Positions 29,489-38,014 of a DNA stretch of 39,427 nucleotides are shown here, one piece after another; within the stretch, counting starts at the first letter, position 1, and each line of letters begins with the position of its first letter. The DNA comes from an uncultured Acetatifactor sp. (GTDB lineage Bacteria; Bacillota; Clostridia; Lachnospirales; Lachnospiraceae): assembly GCA_910577185.1 (NCBI GenBank), contig CAJTLR010000020.1:15922-55348 (forward strand), read 5' to 3'. A program made the position numbers and the translations under genes. The notes beneath the pieces are model-generated. The model did no database searches, was not told the DNA's origin, and saw nothing but the letters and a program-made list of their open reading frames with translations.

Positions 29489-31285
29489 CTATTCTTCTCC
29501 TGCGGCCGAACCGTTATCCACAAAATTTTCGGAGTCAAGTTCCGTCTCTTCCGGCAGCTCATCCGGCTGTCCTTCCTGCCCGCTGTCCTGGTTCTCCTCC
29601 TCGGCCGGAAGCGAATCCTCTGCCGGCTCCGTTCCCTGGAGTTTTCCCTCCGCCAGGGCCGTTACGATACGCGTGTATGAAATATTGCTCTTCAGGTTGC
29701 CGATTTCCCGTGCCCGTTCCTCCGTAACCCCGAATTTCTCATTCATGGCGCCCACCAGGATGGCGTATACCGCCTCAATATCCTCCGTGGCGTCGCACAG
29801 CACCGCTCTTTCATACAGCGTGGGATAGTCATGTACTGTCTGGATCAGGCTGTCCAGTATCCTAACCGGATCCCCTTCCTTTTCCAGCAGGATATATTCC
29901 TGATGCCACATTCTCATGTAAAGAATGCACTCGGATTTGAGGTACATCCGCTCCTCTTCCTCCGTCCGTTCCCTGCCGTACAGATTTGCATAACAGACCT
30001 GGTAATCACCGTTTTCAAAGGCCTCCTGTGCCGTCTGTTTCACAGTATAATCCGCAGATAATTGCGAGAAAATAAACACCACAGCGCCGAAGGATATTCC
30101 CAGAAGCAGAACCGGCAGCATCTTCTTGAATGTAAGCTTTTTCCCGGGGACATAGGGCTCCTCCTCCCGCGGTTTTTTCTCTTTCTTTGGCTTGGGCGGT
30201 TTCGGCGCCTTGGGTTTCTCTTTCTTCTTCTCCTTCTTCTTGGCAGCCTTTTTGCTTTTCTTCTTTTTTACTTTCTCTGCCTGTTCCTTATCCAGCTCCT
30301 TGATAATATCCTGATTTTCTTCCGAGATGGGCACATCCTCGTTTTCCGGCTCCTCTTCCATCAGGAATTCCACAAACTTTGAAATCAGTCCCTTTTTCTT
30401 TCCGTTTTCTTCCCTGGGAGCCTGGGTAATGTCGGGAATAAAGTCATCCACCTCATCCAGGTCAAGGGCGATAATGCCGGAATCCTCCTGGGATGCGCCC
30501 GGCTCCTCGTCATAGGGAACTTCCTGGCTGACATCATATCCTCTCTGGGCCTCCATGGCAGCGGCCAGTTCCATCAGATCCACCGGCTCTGATTCCTCAG
30601 GCTCTTCTGCCCTTGCCGGTTCTGCGGCTCTTACAGGTTCCGCTGCCCTTGCAGGCGCCTGTTCCATCTGTCCTGCCCCGGAGACAATGCTGTCCAGCAG
30701 ATCTTTGTCCAGAAGTACGTCATATTCCTGCGGCTGGCCGTCCTGTCCGCCGGACTCCTGCCTGCTTCCCTTTTTACGGCCGCGCTTTGCTTTCTTCTCC
30801 GCTTTTGCTGCCGCCCTGGCCGCTTTCTTCTCCGCCGCGGCCTGCGCTTTTTTCCGCTTCTTCTCCAAAGCTTTTTCTTTTCTGCTGTCTGCCGTGTTTC
30901 CTGCCACTTCCGTCTCCCCAGCCCTCTCTATATCCGCGAATAATCTGTCTGCCGGACCTTCTCCCTGCAAACCGGTATCCGGACCTGTTCCTTCTCCCGC
31001 AATCGCTTCCTTCCTGTCGGATTTTTTCAGCAAGTCCTGTATTTCCTCCAGGTCTCTTCCGCCTCCGGCCATGCCCAGGACATCCTCCTCGGACATTTCC
31101 CGCCCTGCTGCGGCCTCTGCTTTCTCCCCGCCCGCAGACAAGAACTCCTGGATCTTCTCCTCGGACATCCCGGCAATATCTTCCAGCCCGGGTGCCGGGC
31201 CATTCCCCTGTCTGACACTATCCTCTTCCCGCTGCGCGGACATTTCCTTCAGCAATGCATCCAGACTATCTTCCTGTGAAGGCAT
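29489..31285 (-). CDS. Lys-rich single-pass membrane protein of unknown function (598 aa)
   Basis: I do not recognise a named family. Three parts can be seen. The N-terminal 330 residues are low-complexity and charged, with two related short motifs (AGMSEEKIQEFLS near 39 and MSEEDVLGMAGG near 65), an Ala/Lys stretch (about 138-175) and an Ala/Glu/Pro stretch. A very Lys-rich segment with Lys-Pro repeats (about 334-385) precedes one transmembrane helix (about 388-408, LPVLLLGISFGAVVFIF). About 185 residues follow, starting DYTVKQTAQEAFENGDYQVCYANLYG, which look helical and TPR-like, and end in an acidic tail. By the positive-inside rule the large N-terminal part is cytoplasmic and the helical part outside. 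GGAGGAG supports the ATG. Confidence 0.8.
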   Translation of the reverse strand: MPSQEDSLDALLKEMSAQREEDSVRQGNGPAPGLEDIAGMSEEKIQEFLSAGGEKAEAAAGREMSEEDVLGMAGGGRDLEEIQDLLKKSDRKEAIAGEGTGPDTGLQGEGPADRLFADIERAGETEVAGNTADSRKEKALEKKRKKAQAAAEKKAARAAAKAEKKAKRGRKKGSRQESGGQDGQPQEYDVLLDKDLLDSIVSGAGQMEQAPARAAEPVRAAEPARAEEPEESEPVDLMELAAAMEAQRGYDVSQEVPYDEEPGASQEDSGIIALDLDEVDDFIPDITQAPREENGKKKGLISKFVEFLMEEEPENEDVPISEENQDIIKELDKEQAEKVKKKKSKKAAKKKEKKKEKPKAPKPPKPKKEKKPREEEPYVPGKKLTFKKMLPVLLLGISFGAVVFIFSQLSADYTVKQTAQEAFENGDYQVCYANLYGRERTEEEERMYLKSECILYMRMWHQEYILLEKEGDPVRILDSLIQTVHDYPTLYERAVLCDATEDIEAVYAILVGAMNEKFGVTEERAREIGNLKSNISYTRIVTALAEGKLQGTEPAEDSLPAEEENQDSGQEGQPDELPEETELDSENFVDNGSAAGEE

Positions 31286-31350
31286 ATTATCTCCTCCAAT
31301 TTCCTATTCTCATGAACCCAGTATTATCTCTGATATCCCTATACAGTTTA

Positions 31351-32127
31351 TCACAGCTGCTCCAGCCAATCAATTGCATTCTGGGCAATTCCACAGCCTT
31401 TTTCATCCAATTCTTTCGTCAATTGGTACAATTTTTCATTTATCCTGTAAAACCAGGCCTTCTGGTTAAAAAAAGCCACTTTCTCAAAGGGCCATCTGAT
31501 CACGGTCGGAAAGCGCATCCCCACGCCAAGTTCCAGAATCACAATCCTCCGGTTCAAAGTTCCCTGCAGCCATTTCGTGTACTTTTTCCACTGTTCCAGA
31601 TAACCCTTTTCATTATAATTTTCCGCATAAATATTGTTGAATATAAGTTTCCCGCCGCACTCCGGGCAGGTTCCCAGCTCCGGCCCGCTTCCGTCACAGT
31701 CCCCTGCGGACAGTTTCCGGAAAAAAGCCTCTGTCTTTTCCCTGTCCCCGGCCGTCACTTCCTCCGGCACATCCCCGCAGCCCTTCTCACACTGTTTCCG
31801 CAGCACGGACCCGCAGGGCATCACCACCCGCTCTTCCCTGAAAATACTCCTGCTGCAGGAAACCGACACCGCATACCAGTTCTTTCCCTCCAGAAGGGAA
31901 AAAAGCCTGTTCACGGCCTCTGCGGTTCTGCCATCCCCCGACTGTTCCCCAAAGTATTCATTCCACCCGGGAATCAGCCAGTGGAGTCCCCTCTCTTCCA
32001 GGATTTTTCGTCCTTTTATATATCCTGGTTCCCGGGAAAGGCTCCTGCTAATGTCAAAATCCTCCCCCAGCCCTGCCAGAACCATCTGGGACTGTTCTAT
32101 TTTTTCCAGAATCTCCTGTCTGTTCAT
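31351..32127 (-). CDS. Degenerate sirtuin (Sir2-like) protein
   Basis: The 258-aa product has the outline of a sirtuin. A Rossmann-like start is VLAGLGEDF (16-24), in place of the usual GAGxS. There is a four-Cys zinc site (Cys113, Cys117, Cys154, Cys157), with CPECGGKLIFNNIYAE following as in sirtuins. LELGVGMRFP (198-207) stands in place of the GTSL segment, and FFNQKAWFYRINE is near the end. The catalytic His is not present: the place of the E-x-HG motif reads MPCGSVLRKQC (Cys105). The NID motif is also missing. It is thus probably not a standard deacetylase; it may bind a nucleotide only. AGGGGAA before the ATG at 32127 decides the start. It lies 65 bp upstream of the 598-aa protein gene. 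Confidence 0.75.
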   Translation of the reverse strand: MNRQEILEKIEQSQMVLAGLGEDFDISRSLSREPGYIKGRKILEERGLHWLIPGWNEYFGEQSGDGRTAEAVNRLFSLLEGKNWYAVSVSCSRSIFREERVVMPCGSVLRKQCEKGCGDVPEEVTAGDREKTEAFFRKLSAGDCDGSGPELGTCPECGGKLIFNNIYAENYNEKGYLEQWKKYTKWLQGTLNRRIVILELGVGMRFPTVIRWPFEKVAFFNQKAWFYRINEKLYQLTKELDEKGCGIAQNAIDWLEQL

Positions 32128-32246
32128 TTCCCCTGTTCCACCCGTCTTTACTTCCCGGCACATTCTTTTATGTAAATATGTCAGGATCGAAAGATGCTTT
32201 CCGCACCGTTCGGATTCCCTTGTGACAACGGAATTTTCCATAAGGT

Positions 32247-32273
32247 AAAAAGCTGGGGGTATCCCAGCTTTTT
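32247..32273 (-). terminator. cheV terminator (bidirectional form)
   Basis: Perfect 11-bp stem AAAAAGCTGGG/CCCAGCTTTTT with a 5-nt loop, 8 bp beyond the cheV stop. T-runs lie at both ends, so it can act on either strand. Confidence 0.92.
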
Positions 32274-32280
32274 AAGACCA

Positions 32281-33192
32281 TTAAATATTCAAATGCCTCT
32301 CTTCAACAAGCTGATCTATTATTTTTACCAGATTCCCGATCTCGGGTTTGGATAACTGCGCATCTGCCCCCAGTGATTCCCCTTTTCTCCGCATTTCCTC
32401 ATTCACAAGGGAAGAGAACAGAACCACGGGAATATGTGCAGTTGCCTCATCTGTCTTGACCAGTTTGGTCAGTCTGTGTCCGTCCATCTCGGGCATCTCT
32501 ATATCGGAAATGATCACACGCACTTTGTCATGCAATGTCCCATGTGACTTGCAGTAGCTGATAATATCATAGGCCTGCCTGCCGTTTTCCGTATGTGTCA
32601 GGTTCTCGTATCCCGCCCTCTTCAGGCAGTCCACAATCAGCTTATTCAGCAGGGGAGAATCCTCGGCAATGAGAATTGGCACCTGGCTCCTGTCCCTCTC
32701 TCCCAGCTCATTGATGTCTGACATCTTCAGTCCCGTCTCCGGATTAATGTCGGTGACAATCTTCTCAAAGTCCAGAATGATGATCAGTTTGTCGTCTTTC
32801 TTGACGATACCGATGGCAACGCCTTCCTCTGCGGCAGAAATTGTAACTTCCGGTTTAATGATTTCGCTCCAGGATACCGTATGAATACCCAGCACATTGT
32901 CCACATGGAACGCAATATCCAGTTTGTTGAAATTTGTGATAATGAACAATCCCTTAGATTCCGACTGTCCCCGTCCGAGACAGTTTTTCAGGTCAATCGC
33001 CGTAATCATCACGTCACGGGGCATGAACACTCCCTCAATACTCGGGTGTGAATTTGGAACAGGGGTAACCGGCACATACTTTGTGATCTCCCTGATCTTC
33101 GCCACATTGATGCCATAATAATTGTCACCCACCTGAAACTCCAGAATCATCAATTCATTTGTTCCGTTTTCCAGCAATATTTTACTATCCAT
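32281..33192 (-). CDS. cheV: Chemotaxis coupling protein CheV
   Basis: CheV links chemoreceptors to CheA and adapts through phosphorylation. The 303-aa protein has an N-terminal CheW-like domain (about 12-150, LEFQVGDNYYGINVAKIREI, VPNSHPSIEGVFMPRD and GIHTVSWSEI) and a C-terminal receiver domain (about 170-300). The phosphate-accepting Asp is in VIISDIEMPEMDG, and the receiver Lys is in LSKPEIGN. It is alone, with a terminator directly after it, and no other chemotaxis or flagellar gene is in the window. The ribosome site AGGAAAGGA lies rather far (about 10 bases) from the ATG. Confidence 0.95.
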   Translation of the reverse strand: MDSKILLENGTNELMILEFQVGDNYYGINVAKIREITKYVPVTPVPNSHPSIEGVFMPRDVMITAIDLKNCLGRGQSESKGLFIITNFNKLDIAFHVDNVLGIHTVSWSEIIKPEVTISAAEEGVAIGIVKKDDKLIIILDFEKIVTDINPETGLKMSDINELGERDRSQVPILIAEDSPLLNKLIVDCLKRAGYENLTHTENGRQAYDIISYCKSHGTLHDKVRVIISDIEMPEMDGHRLTKLVKTDEATAHIPVVLFSSLVNEEMRRKGESLGADAQLSKPEIGNLVKIIDQLVEERHLNI

Positions 33193-33356
33193 CTTTAACC
33201 ATATCCTTTCCTGCCCGGAGCTTTTCCCAAGTAGGAATCGTTCCCCGCTATTTTATATGATAGACGAAGTCACCGCCTTACCTGCCTATTTTATCATATC
33301 CGGCCGGAAAAGAAAACCATAATCTTGAAACTTGTCAAAATAATTTAGGGCTCCCG

Positions 33357-33391
33357 GCAACGGTTCAGTTCAGTGTTCCCGGAACCGTTGC
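33357..33391 (-). terminator. Inverted repeat after the ABC permease gene, possible terminator
   Basis: Perfect 10-bp inverted repeat GCAACGGTTC/GAACCGTTGC with a 15-nt loop, 11 bp beyond the permease stop. The following minus-strand sequence is only loosely AT-rich (AAATTATTTT after ten bases), so its strength as a terminator is doubtful. Confidence 0.55.
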
Positions 33392-33401
33392 GCCCCCACG
33401 T

Positions 33402-35984
33402 TCAGATATTCTCATTCTGGATTGTCTCAATAATATTCCTCTTTTTTATTTTACTCATGGAATAGTGCATAATCACATACAGCAGAAGCACTACTGCCAA
33501 AATTGACATGAGAATCCCCAGCCAGGGGAAAATAAATTCTGTTACAATCCCCCTTTCAAATGCCCTGTTGAAGCAGAAGGAAAGCAAAATGCCCAGCGGA
33601 ATCCCGATTATAAGGGCTTTTCCCCCGTAAAACATTCCCTCCAGCCAGATCATGCGCCGGAATTCCCTCTTTGTCATTCCCACCGACTGCAGCATGGCAA
33701 ACTCCGGCGCCCGAAGTTCCATGTTCGTGGTTATGGTATTGAAAATATTGGTTATGCCGATAAGCGCCACCACCGTGATAAAGCCGTACAGGAAAATGGC
33801 AATCAGCAGCCGCATACTCTGGTCTGCCCTGCGCTGTTCTTCATAATTTGTCACTGTAAAATGCTGCAGACCGATGTCATACCGGATGATTTGTTCTATC
33901 TCATACGCATCCTCGCATTTCACGCAGACTTCAATATTGTCGTACCGCTTCAGCTGCGGATGGGCATCCATCCACTGGTCACTGACCACCAGAACAATTC
34001 TGTTGGTGCTGCCGTTATTATAATACATAGGCCCTTCTTTCCTTTGGGCCAGCACCTCTATCTCCACATCTTCCGCGTCACCCGTTCCACGGAGCACGTC
34101 CCCCTTTTGAAATTCGGCTATCGTTCCGTCACCCACATACCTTTTTCCGTCCTCGTCGTAGGAATCCCATTCATACTCTGCCAGGACAATTGCCTTATCC
34201 CTGGCCTCCTCCACAGACACCCCGGATTTCTCGCAGAACCGGACATAGCCTTCCTCTCCCAGGGAGCATACCCTGATTTCATCCACCACCCCGAAAGTGC
34301 GGATGTAGTCCTCCGTATAGTCAATCTCATCCGTTTCTACCTTCATGGACGCCTGTCGGACCACCTCTGCCTCCTGCACGCCATCCAGTCCTGCGATCCT
34401 CAGGGCTTCCTGGTAGAAATCCCATTGATAGATGCTGGCCCGGAGCTGATAAGCCATATTTTCATAATACATGTCGGCGCCGTTATCCAGCAGCTGCACA
34501 AAGGTGGACATGCCGATAAAAACTGCCACGCTGATCACAATGGATACCACCGTGGTGCGGTATTTGACCCTTGCCCTTCTTAAGTTTTTATATGCGATCC
34601 TGCCGCCGATTCCAAACATTTTTTCCACAAAACCCGGACAGCGCAGTTCCTTCCTGCCGATTTTCACGGTATCATTGGACCGTATGGCATTGATGGGGGA
34701 AATTTTCGCCGCCCGTCTGGCCGACCGGGATGCCGACAGAAAAATTGTCACCACGGACAGCAGGGCCGCCAGCAGAACCGCGGACCAGGAAATCCCGAAC
34801 ACCAGGGCAACCCCCATGGCCCGCTCCATCAGGATACTTGTCAGGCTTACCAGAATCGCAGTGGCGGCAATTCCGGAACATATTCCCAGGGGAATTCCCA
34901 CCAGTCCCAGAAAGGAGGCCTCATAATAGACCATTTTCCGCTGCTGCTTTCCCGTGGTTCCCACGGAAGAAAGTCTGCCGTACAGTTTCATTTTCTCCGT
35001 CAGGGATATGGTAAAACTATTGTGAATGCAGAACACGCTCGTAACAATAATAATCGTAATTGCCACTGCGGACATACTGTACATCATATTCATGATACCG
35101 GACGAAAAGATCAGAAGTTCCCATTTCAGCAGCCAGTAATTCTCCGTCACACGGAAAGCCACTCTCTGCACCTGTGCGATTTCCTTCTCCGTGCAATTCA
35201 TATAAGTGTCCGTGTAATACTTGCTGTACAGATTCTCCGATATTCCCAGAATGCCCGCATTCACCTGCTCTGCCTGTTTCAGACCTTTTTTGGTGTAAGA
35301 GGCATACACATCCAGCTTTTTTGCCTTCTCCGGTTCTTCCAGTCTGGTAAACACGGAATATCCCGGTGCGATCCTGGGCTCCACCACCTGATTGGGACGT
35401 TCCGCAATTCCCACCACGGTATAGGTTCTCTCCTTCCTGTTTTCCAGAACCTCTTCCCCGGGCAGATACGGGGTCTCCTGGGTCAGTTCAAACCCTTCTG
35501 ACTGTCTGTCTCCCACGGAAAGCGTCAGCCTGTCCCCCACTTTCCAGTCCACTAAGGCATTGCTGCGGATATGCCTGGAGATCAGAAGCTCCGTGTCGTC
35601 TTGGGGCATACGCCCCTCCGTAAGCTGCAGGGACATGGCTTCCCGGGCATTTTCGTCCATTGCGGAAATATACACATACGGTTTGTCCTTATTCCTGCTT
35701 CCCTCCAGCATGGCATATCCGATACAATCCGTCAGTCCGTATTTTTCTACATATTGATTATTTTCAAACAGTCTCAGATACTGCGGGTCCACCCCCGTAA
35801 ACTGATAATGGAAATCCCCGCTGTGTTTTTTTTCATAGGCCACCATGCTGGCCCGGAAACTGACTACCACGCAGGCCACTGCAGTGATCAGGGCAGTGGC
35901 CAGAATAATTCCCACAATGGTCACCACCGTGCGTTTGGGATTCTCCTTCAGGGAGCGATAACAGCATTTTTTCAGCACATTCAT
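33402..35984 (-). CDS. ABC transporter permease with two FtsX domains
   Basis: An 860-aa FtsX/MacB-superfamily permease. Eight membrane segments are visible: near 20-42 (VTIVGIILATALITAVACVVV), about 300-330, 365-390, 405-425, 490-510, 730-755, 780-797 and 815-840. A large outside domain follows helix 1 (about 250 residues), and a second lies between helices 5 and 6 (about 210 residues). This two-half plan is used for export or sensing of peptides or lipoproteins. The gene overlaps the ATPase gene by 4 bp (ATGA) and has AGGGAGGGG before its start. With the upstream kinase and regulator it resembles antimicrobial-peptide response modules, but the permease is of the duplicated FtsX kind rather than a confirmed BceB. 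Confidence 0.9.
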   Translation of the reverse strand: MNVLKKCCYRSLKENPKRTVVTIVGIILATALITAVACVVVSFRASMVAYEKKHSGDFHYQFTGVDPQYLRLFENNQYVEKYGLTDCIGYAMLEGSRNKDKPYVYISAMDENAREAMSLQLTEGRMPQDDTELLISRHIRSNALVDWKVGDRLTLSVGDRQSEGFELTQETPYLPGEEVLENRKERTYTVVGIAERPNQVVEPRIAPGYSVFTRLEEPEKAKKLDVYASYTKKGLKQAEQVNAGILGISENLYSKYYTDTYMNCTEKEIAQVQRVAFRVTENYWLLKWELLIFSSGIMNMMYSMSAVAITIIIVTSVFCIHNSFTISLTEKMKLYGRLSSVGTTGKQQRKMVYYEASFLGLVGIPLGICSGIAATAILVSLTSILMERAMGVALVFGISWSAVLLAALLSVVTIFLSASRSARRAAKISPINAIRSNDTVKIGRKELRCPGFVEKMFGIGGRIAYKNLRRARVKYRTTVVSIVISVAVFIGMSTFVQLLDNGADMYYENMAYQLRASIYQWDFYQEALRIAGLDGVQEAEVVRQASMKVETDEIDYTEDYIRTFGVVDEIRVCSLGEEGYVRFCEKSGVSVEEARDKAIVLAEYEWDSYDEDGKRYVGDGTIAEFQKGDVLRGTGDAEDVEIEVLAQRKEGPMYYNNGSTNRIVLVVSDQWMDAHPQLKRYDNIEVCVKCEDAYEIEQIIRYDIGLQHFTVTNYEEQRRADQSMRLLIAIFLYGFITVVALIGITNIFNTITTNMELRAPEFAMLQSVGMTKREFRRMIWLEGMFYGGKALIIGIPLGILLSFCFNRAFERGIVTEFIFPWLGILMSILAVVLLLYVIMHYSMSKIKKRNIIETIQNENI

Positions 35985-36667
35985 TCTTCCATTCCCCTCC
36001 CTCCGTCAAATACAAATCCATCCTCTATACGCAGGATCCTGTCCGCCTGCCTGGCAAGTTCCAGGTTGTGGGTGATCATAATCACCGTCTGCTTATACCT
36101 TCTGTTTGAAACTTTTAACAGCTCCATGATCTCATTGCCGGCCCGGGTGTCCAGATTTCCGGTAGGCTCGTCTGCCAGCAGAATCGCCGGTCTCGTGATC
36201 AGCGCCCTGCCGATGGCCACCCTCTGCTGCTGTCCCCCGGACAGCTCATTGGGCAGATGCCCCAGTCTCTTTCGCAGCCCCAGGACCCCGGCCAGATCCT
36301 GCACCAGCTGGGGATCCGGTTTTACGCCGTCCAGCTCGCAGGGAAGGGTCAGATTTTCCTCCACGTTGAGCACCGGTATCAGATTATAAAACTGATAGAT
36401 CAGGCCCACTTGCCGCCTCCGGAAAATGGCCAGCCTGTCGTCATTCATTTTGTAGATGTCGTTTCCCTCTATCAGCACCCTGCCGGATGTAGGTCTGTCC
36501 ACGCCTCCCAGCATATGCATCAAGGTAGACTTTCCGCTGCCGGAACTCCCCACAATGGCCACAAATTCCCCCTGCTCCACCGACAGGTTCACGTCATTCA
36601 CCGCAATGATCTCGTTATTTCCCTTCCCATACCGCTTTAACAAATGTTCCGTCCTTAAAATTTCCAT
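35981..36667 (-). CDS. ABC transporter ATP-binding protein (LolD/MacB type)
   Basis: A 228-aa ATPase with Walker A GSSGSGKSTLMHML (near residue 37), the MacB/LolD-type segment RRRQVGLIYQFYNLIPVL with the Q-loop, signature LSGGQQQRVAIGRAL, Walker B ILLADEPTGNLD and H-loop MITHNLELA. It pairs with the FtsX-type permease, whose gene it overlaps by 4 bp. GGAGAGGAG precedes the ATG. It has its own promoter with tandem repeats at 36702-36739, so it can be induced separately from the kinase and regulator genes. Confidence 0.95.
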   Translation of the reverse strand: MEILRTEHLLKRYGKGNNEIIAVNDVNLSVEQGEFVAIVGSSGSGKSTLMHMLGGVDRPTSGRVLIEGNDIYKMNDDRLAIFRRRQVGLIYQFYNLIPVLNVEENLTLPCELDGVKPDPQLVQDLAGVLGLRKRLGHLPNELSGGQQQRVAIGRALITRPAILLADEPTGNLDTRAGNEIMELLKVSNRRYKQTVIMITHNLELARQADRILRIEDGFVFDGGRGMEE

Positions 36668-36701
36668 AAGACTCCTCTCCGCCTCTGTTTCTTTTTGTTA
36701 C

Positions 36702-36739
36702 AGTATAAAAAAGGAAAATGACATTTTCGTGACATTTTC
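36702..36739 (-). promoter_or_regulatory. Promoter of the ABC genes with candidate response-regulator box
   Basis: On the minus strand two copies of GAAAATGTCA (36730-36739 and 36719-36728) are spaced 11 bp start to start. They are followed 11 bp later by TATACT (36702-36707) as -10. A -35 would fall at 36725-36730, inside the repeats, and no normal -35 is present. Direct repeats at 11-bp spacing over the -35 are the usual binding form for OmpR/PhoB-family activators. The downstream copy is also part of the palindrome GAAAATG-A-CATTTTC. Confidence 0.7.
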
Positions 36740-36760
36740 CCTTTTTTTAAAATCTATTGT

Positions 36761-37993
36761 CTACTGTTTCAAAAAGCGTATCCGAAATACCGTACCTCCC
36801 CCCGGCCGGGAGTCCAGGGATATGGTGCCCGACTGCTTCTCCACGATCTCCCTGGCAAGTGCCAGACCGATTCCCACACTGTCCTCCCTGGCAAGGGAGC
36901 CTTTGTAAAACCGCCGGAACAAGTTTTCCTGCTCTTCCCGGGTTATGCCGCCTCCCTGGTCCCTGACCGCGATCTGTGTATATACCTCGTTTTCCTCCCC
37001 TGATATTTCCACGGTTCCCCCTGCAGGACTGTGTTCCACGGCATTTTTTACGATATTCATCAGACCTTCCACAGTCCATTTTCTATCTGCGTATATTTCC
37101 GCGTCTGCCGGAATATTCACACGGAAACACACCTGGCGCCATTCTGCCGCCATTTCCAGCCGCGTCAGTACTTCCTGTACCATTTCATTCACACCCGTCC
37201 TTGCGCGTTCCAGTTCCACCACTCCCGCATCCAGTCTGGACAATTTCAGCATTGTTCCAATCAGCCAGGACATCCCAGTCACCTGGCATGTGAGTTCCGA
37301 CAGAAAATGCCCTCTTGTAGCCTTGTCCATATCCGGATTTTCGGACAGATTATCCAGAAGGACCGTTATGGAAGTCAGGGGCGTCTTTAATTGATGGGAA
37401 ATATTTGTGACCGAATCTGCCAGCGCCTGTCTGCGCTCCACAGCCTGGTCCGCCTTTTCTTTCAGAAAAACCGTCAGCTTATATATTTCATTCCGCAGGC
37501 CGCTGAGCTCATCATCCCCGTTATCTTCCATATCCAGCCTATATCTGTCGCGGTTTATTTCCTGCATATAATCTGTCAGCCCGCGGATTTTAATCTGGCG
37601 CCTTTTCAGATAGAAAAATACCGTAACAGCAAATAGTATAAAAAAAGAGACTGTAAATATATTGGAAAAAACCCCCAGGAACCAAAGCTGTTTTTCCTGC
37701 ACCGCAAAAGAACTGCTGCCGTAGGACTCAAAGATACCGTATCCCGCCAGTACCTGCCTGCCAAGCGTTTCCCCGCCCTGCCCGCTGAGTGTCAGGACCA
37801 GTTCCTCCTCCGACACATCCGGATAGGCAGACAGCACATTGCCCAAAATGCAGGCCAGCATATGATTATATTCCTTCCGCACCTGATTGCCATAGATGCC
37901 CACCCAGAGATTGACGGCACAGATACCGGCCAGCAGAATTGCCGTCAATCCTGCCGCAAGTTTTTTCAGTTCCCCGTTCCAGACAATTCCCAT
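36761..37993 (-). CDS. Sensor histidine kinase
   Basis: A 410-aa membrane kinase. Transmembrane helix 1 is at about 12-33 and helix 2 at about 105-128 (FSNIFTVSFFILFAVTVFFY), with a short outside domain of about 70 residues between. A linker, then HisKA with the phosphorylated His in NISHQLKTPLTS (about residue 200), and HATPase with N box NIVKNAVEHSP, G1 DQGGGI and G2 VGIGLALAREIV. It lies 21 bp downstream of the regulator gene and about 90 bp upstream of the ABC ATPase gene. The signal is probably a peptide or other compound handled by the adjoining transporter. Confidence 0.94.
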   Translation of the reverse strand: MGIVWNGELKKLAAGLTAILLAGICAVNLWVGIYGNQVRKEYNHMLACILGNVLSAYPDVSEEELVLTLSGQGGETLGRQVLAGYGIFESYGSSSFAVQEKQLWFLGVFSNIFTVSFFILFAVTVFFYLKRRQIKIRGLTDYMQEINRDRYRLDMEDNGDDELSGLRNEIYKLTVFLKEKADQAVERRQALADSVTNISHQLKTPLTSITVLLDNLSENPDMDKATRGHFLSELTCQVTGMSWLIGTMLKLSRLDAGVVELERARTGVNEMVQEVLTRLEMAAEWRQVCFRVNIPADAEIYADRKWTVEGLMNIVKNAVEHSPAGGTVEISGEENEVYTQIAVRDQGGGITREEQENLFRRFYKGSLAREDSVGIGLALAREIVEKQSGTISLDSRPGGGTVFRIRFLKQ

Positions 37994-38014
37994 AATGCAT
38001 CCATCCTTTTTATG

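Noticed and set aside
30555..31469. 304-aa plus-strand Ser/Ala-rich frame
   Set aside because: Antisense of the low-complexity Ala/Glu/Lys region of the 598-aa protein.
32128..32241. 38-residue N-terminal extension of the sirtuin-like protein
   Set aside because: The ATG at 32241 lies directly beside the cheV terminator with no ribosome site, while AGGGGAA precedes the ATG at 32127.
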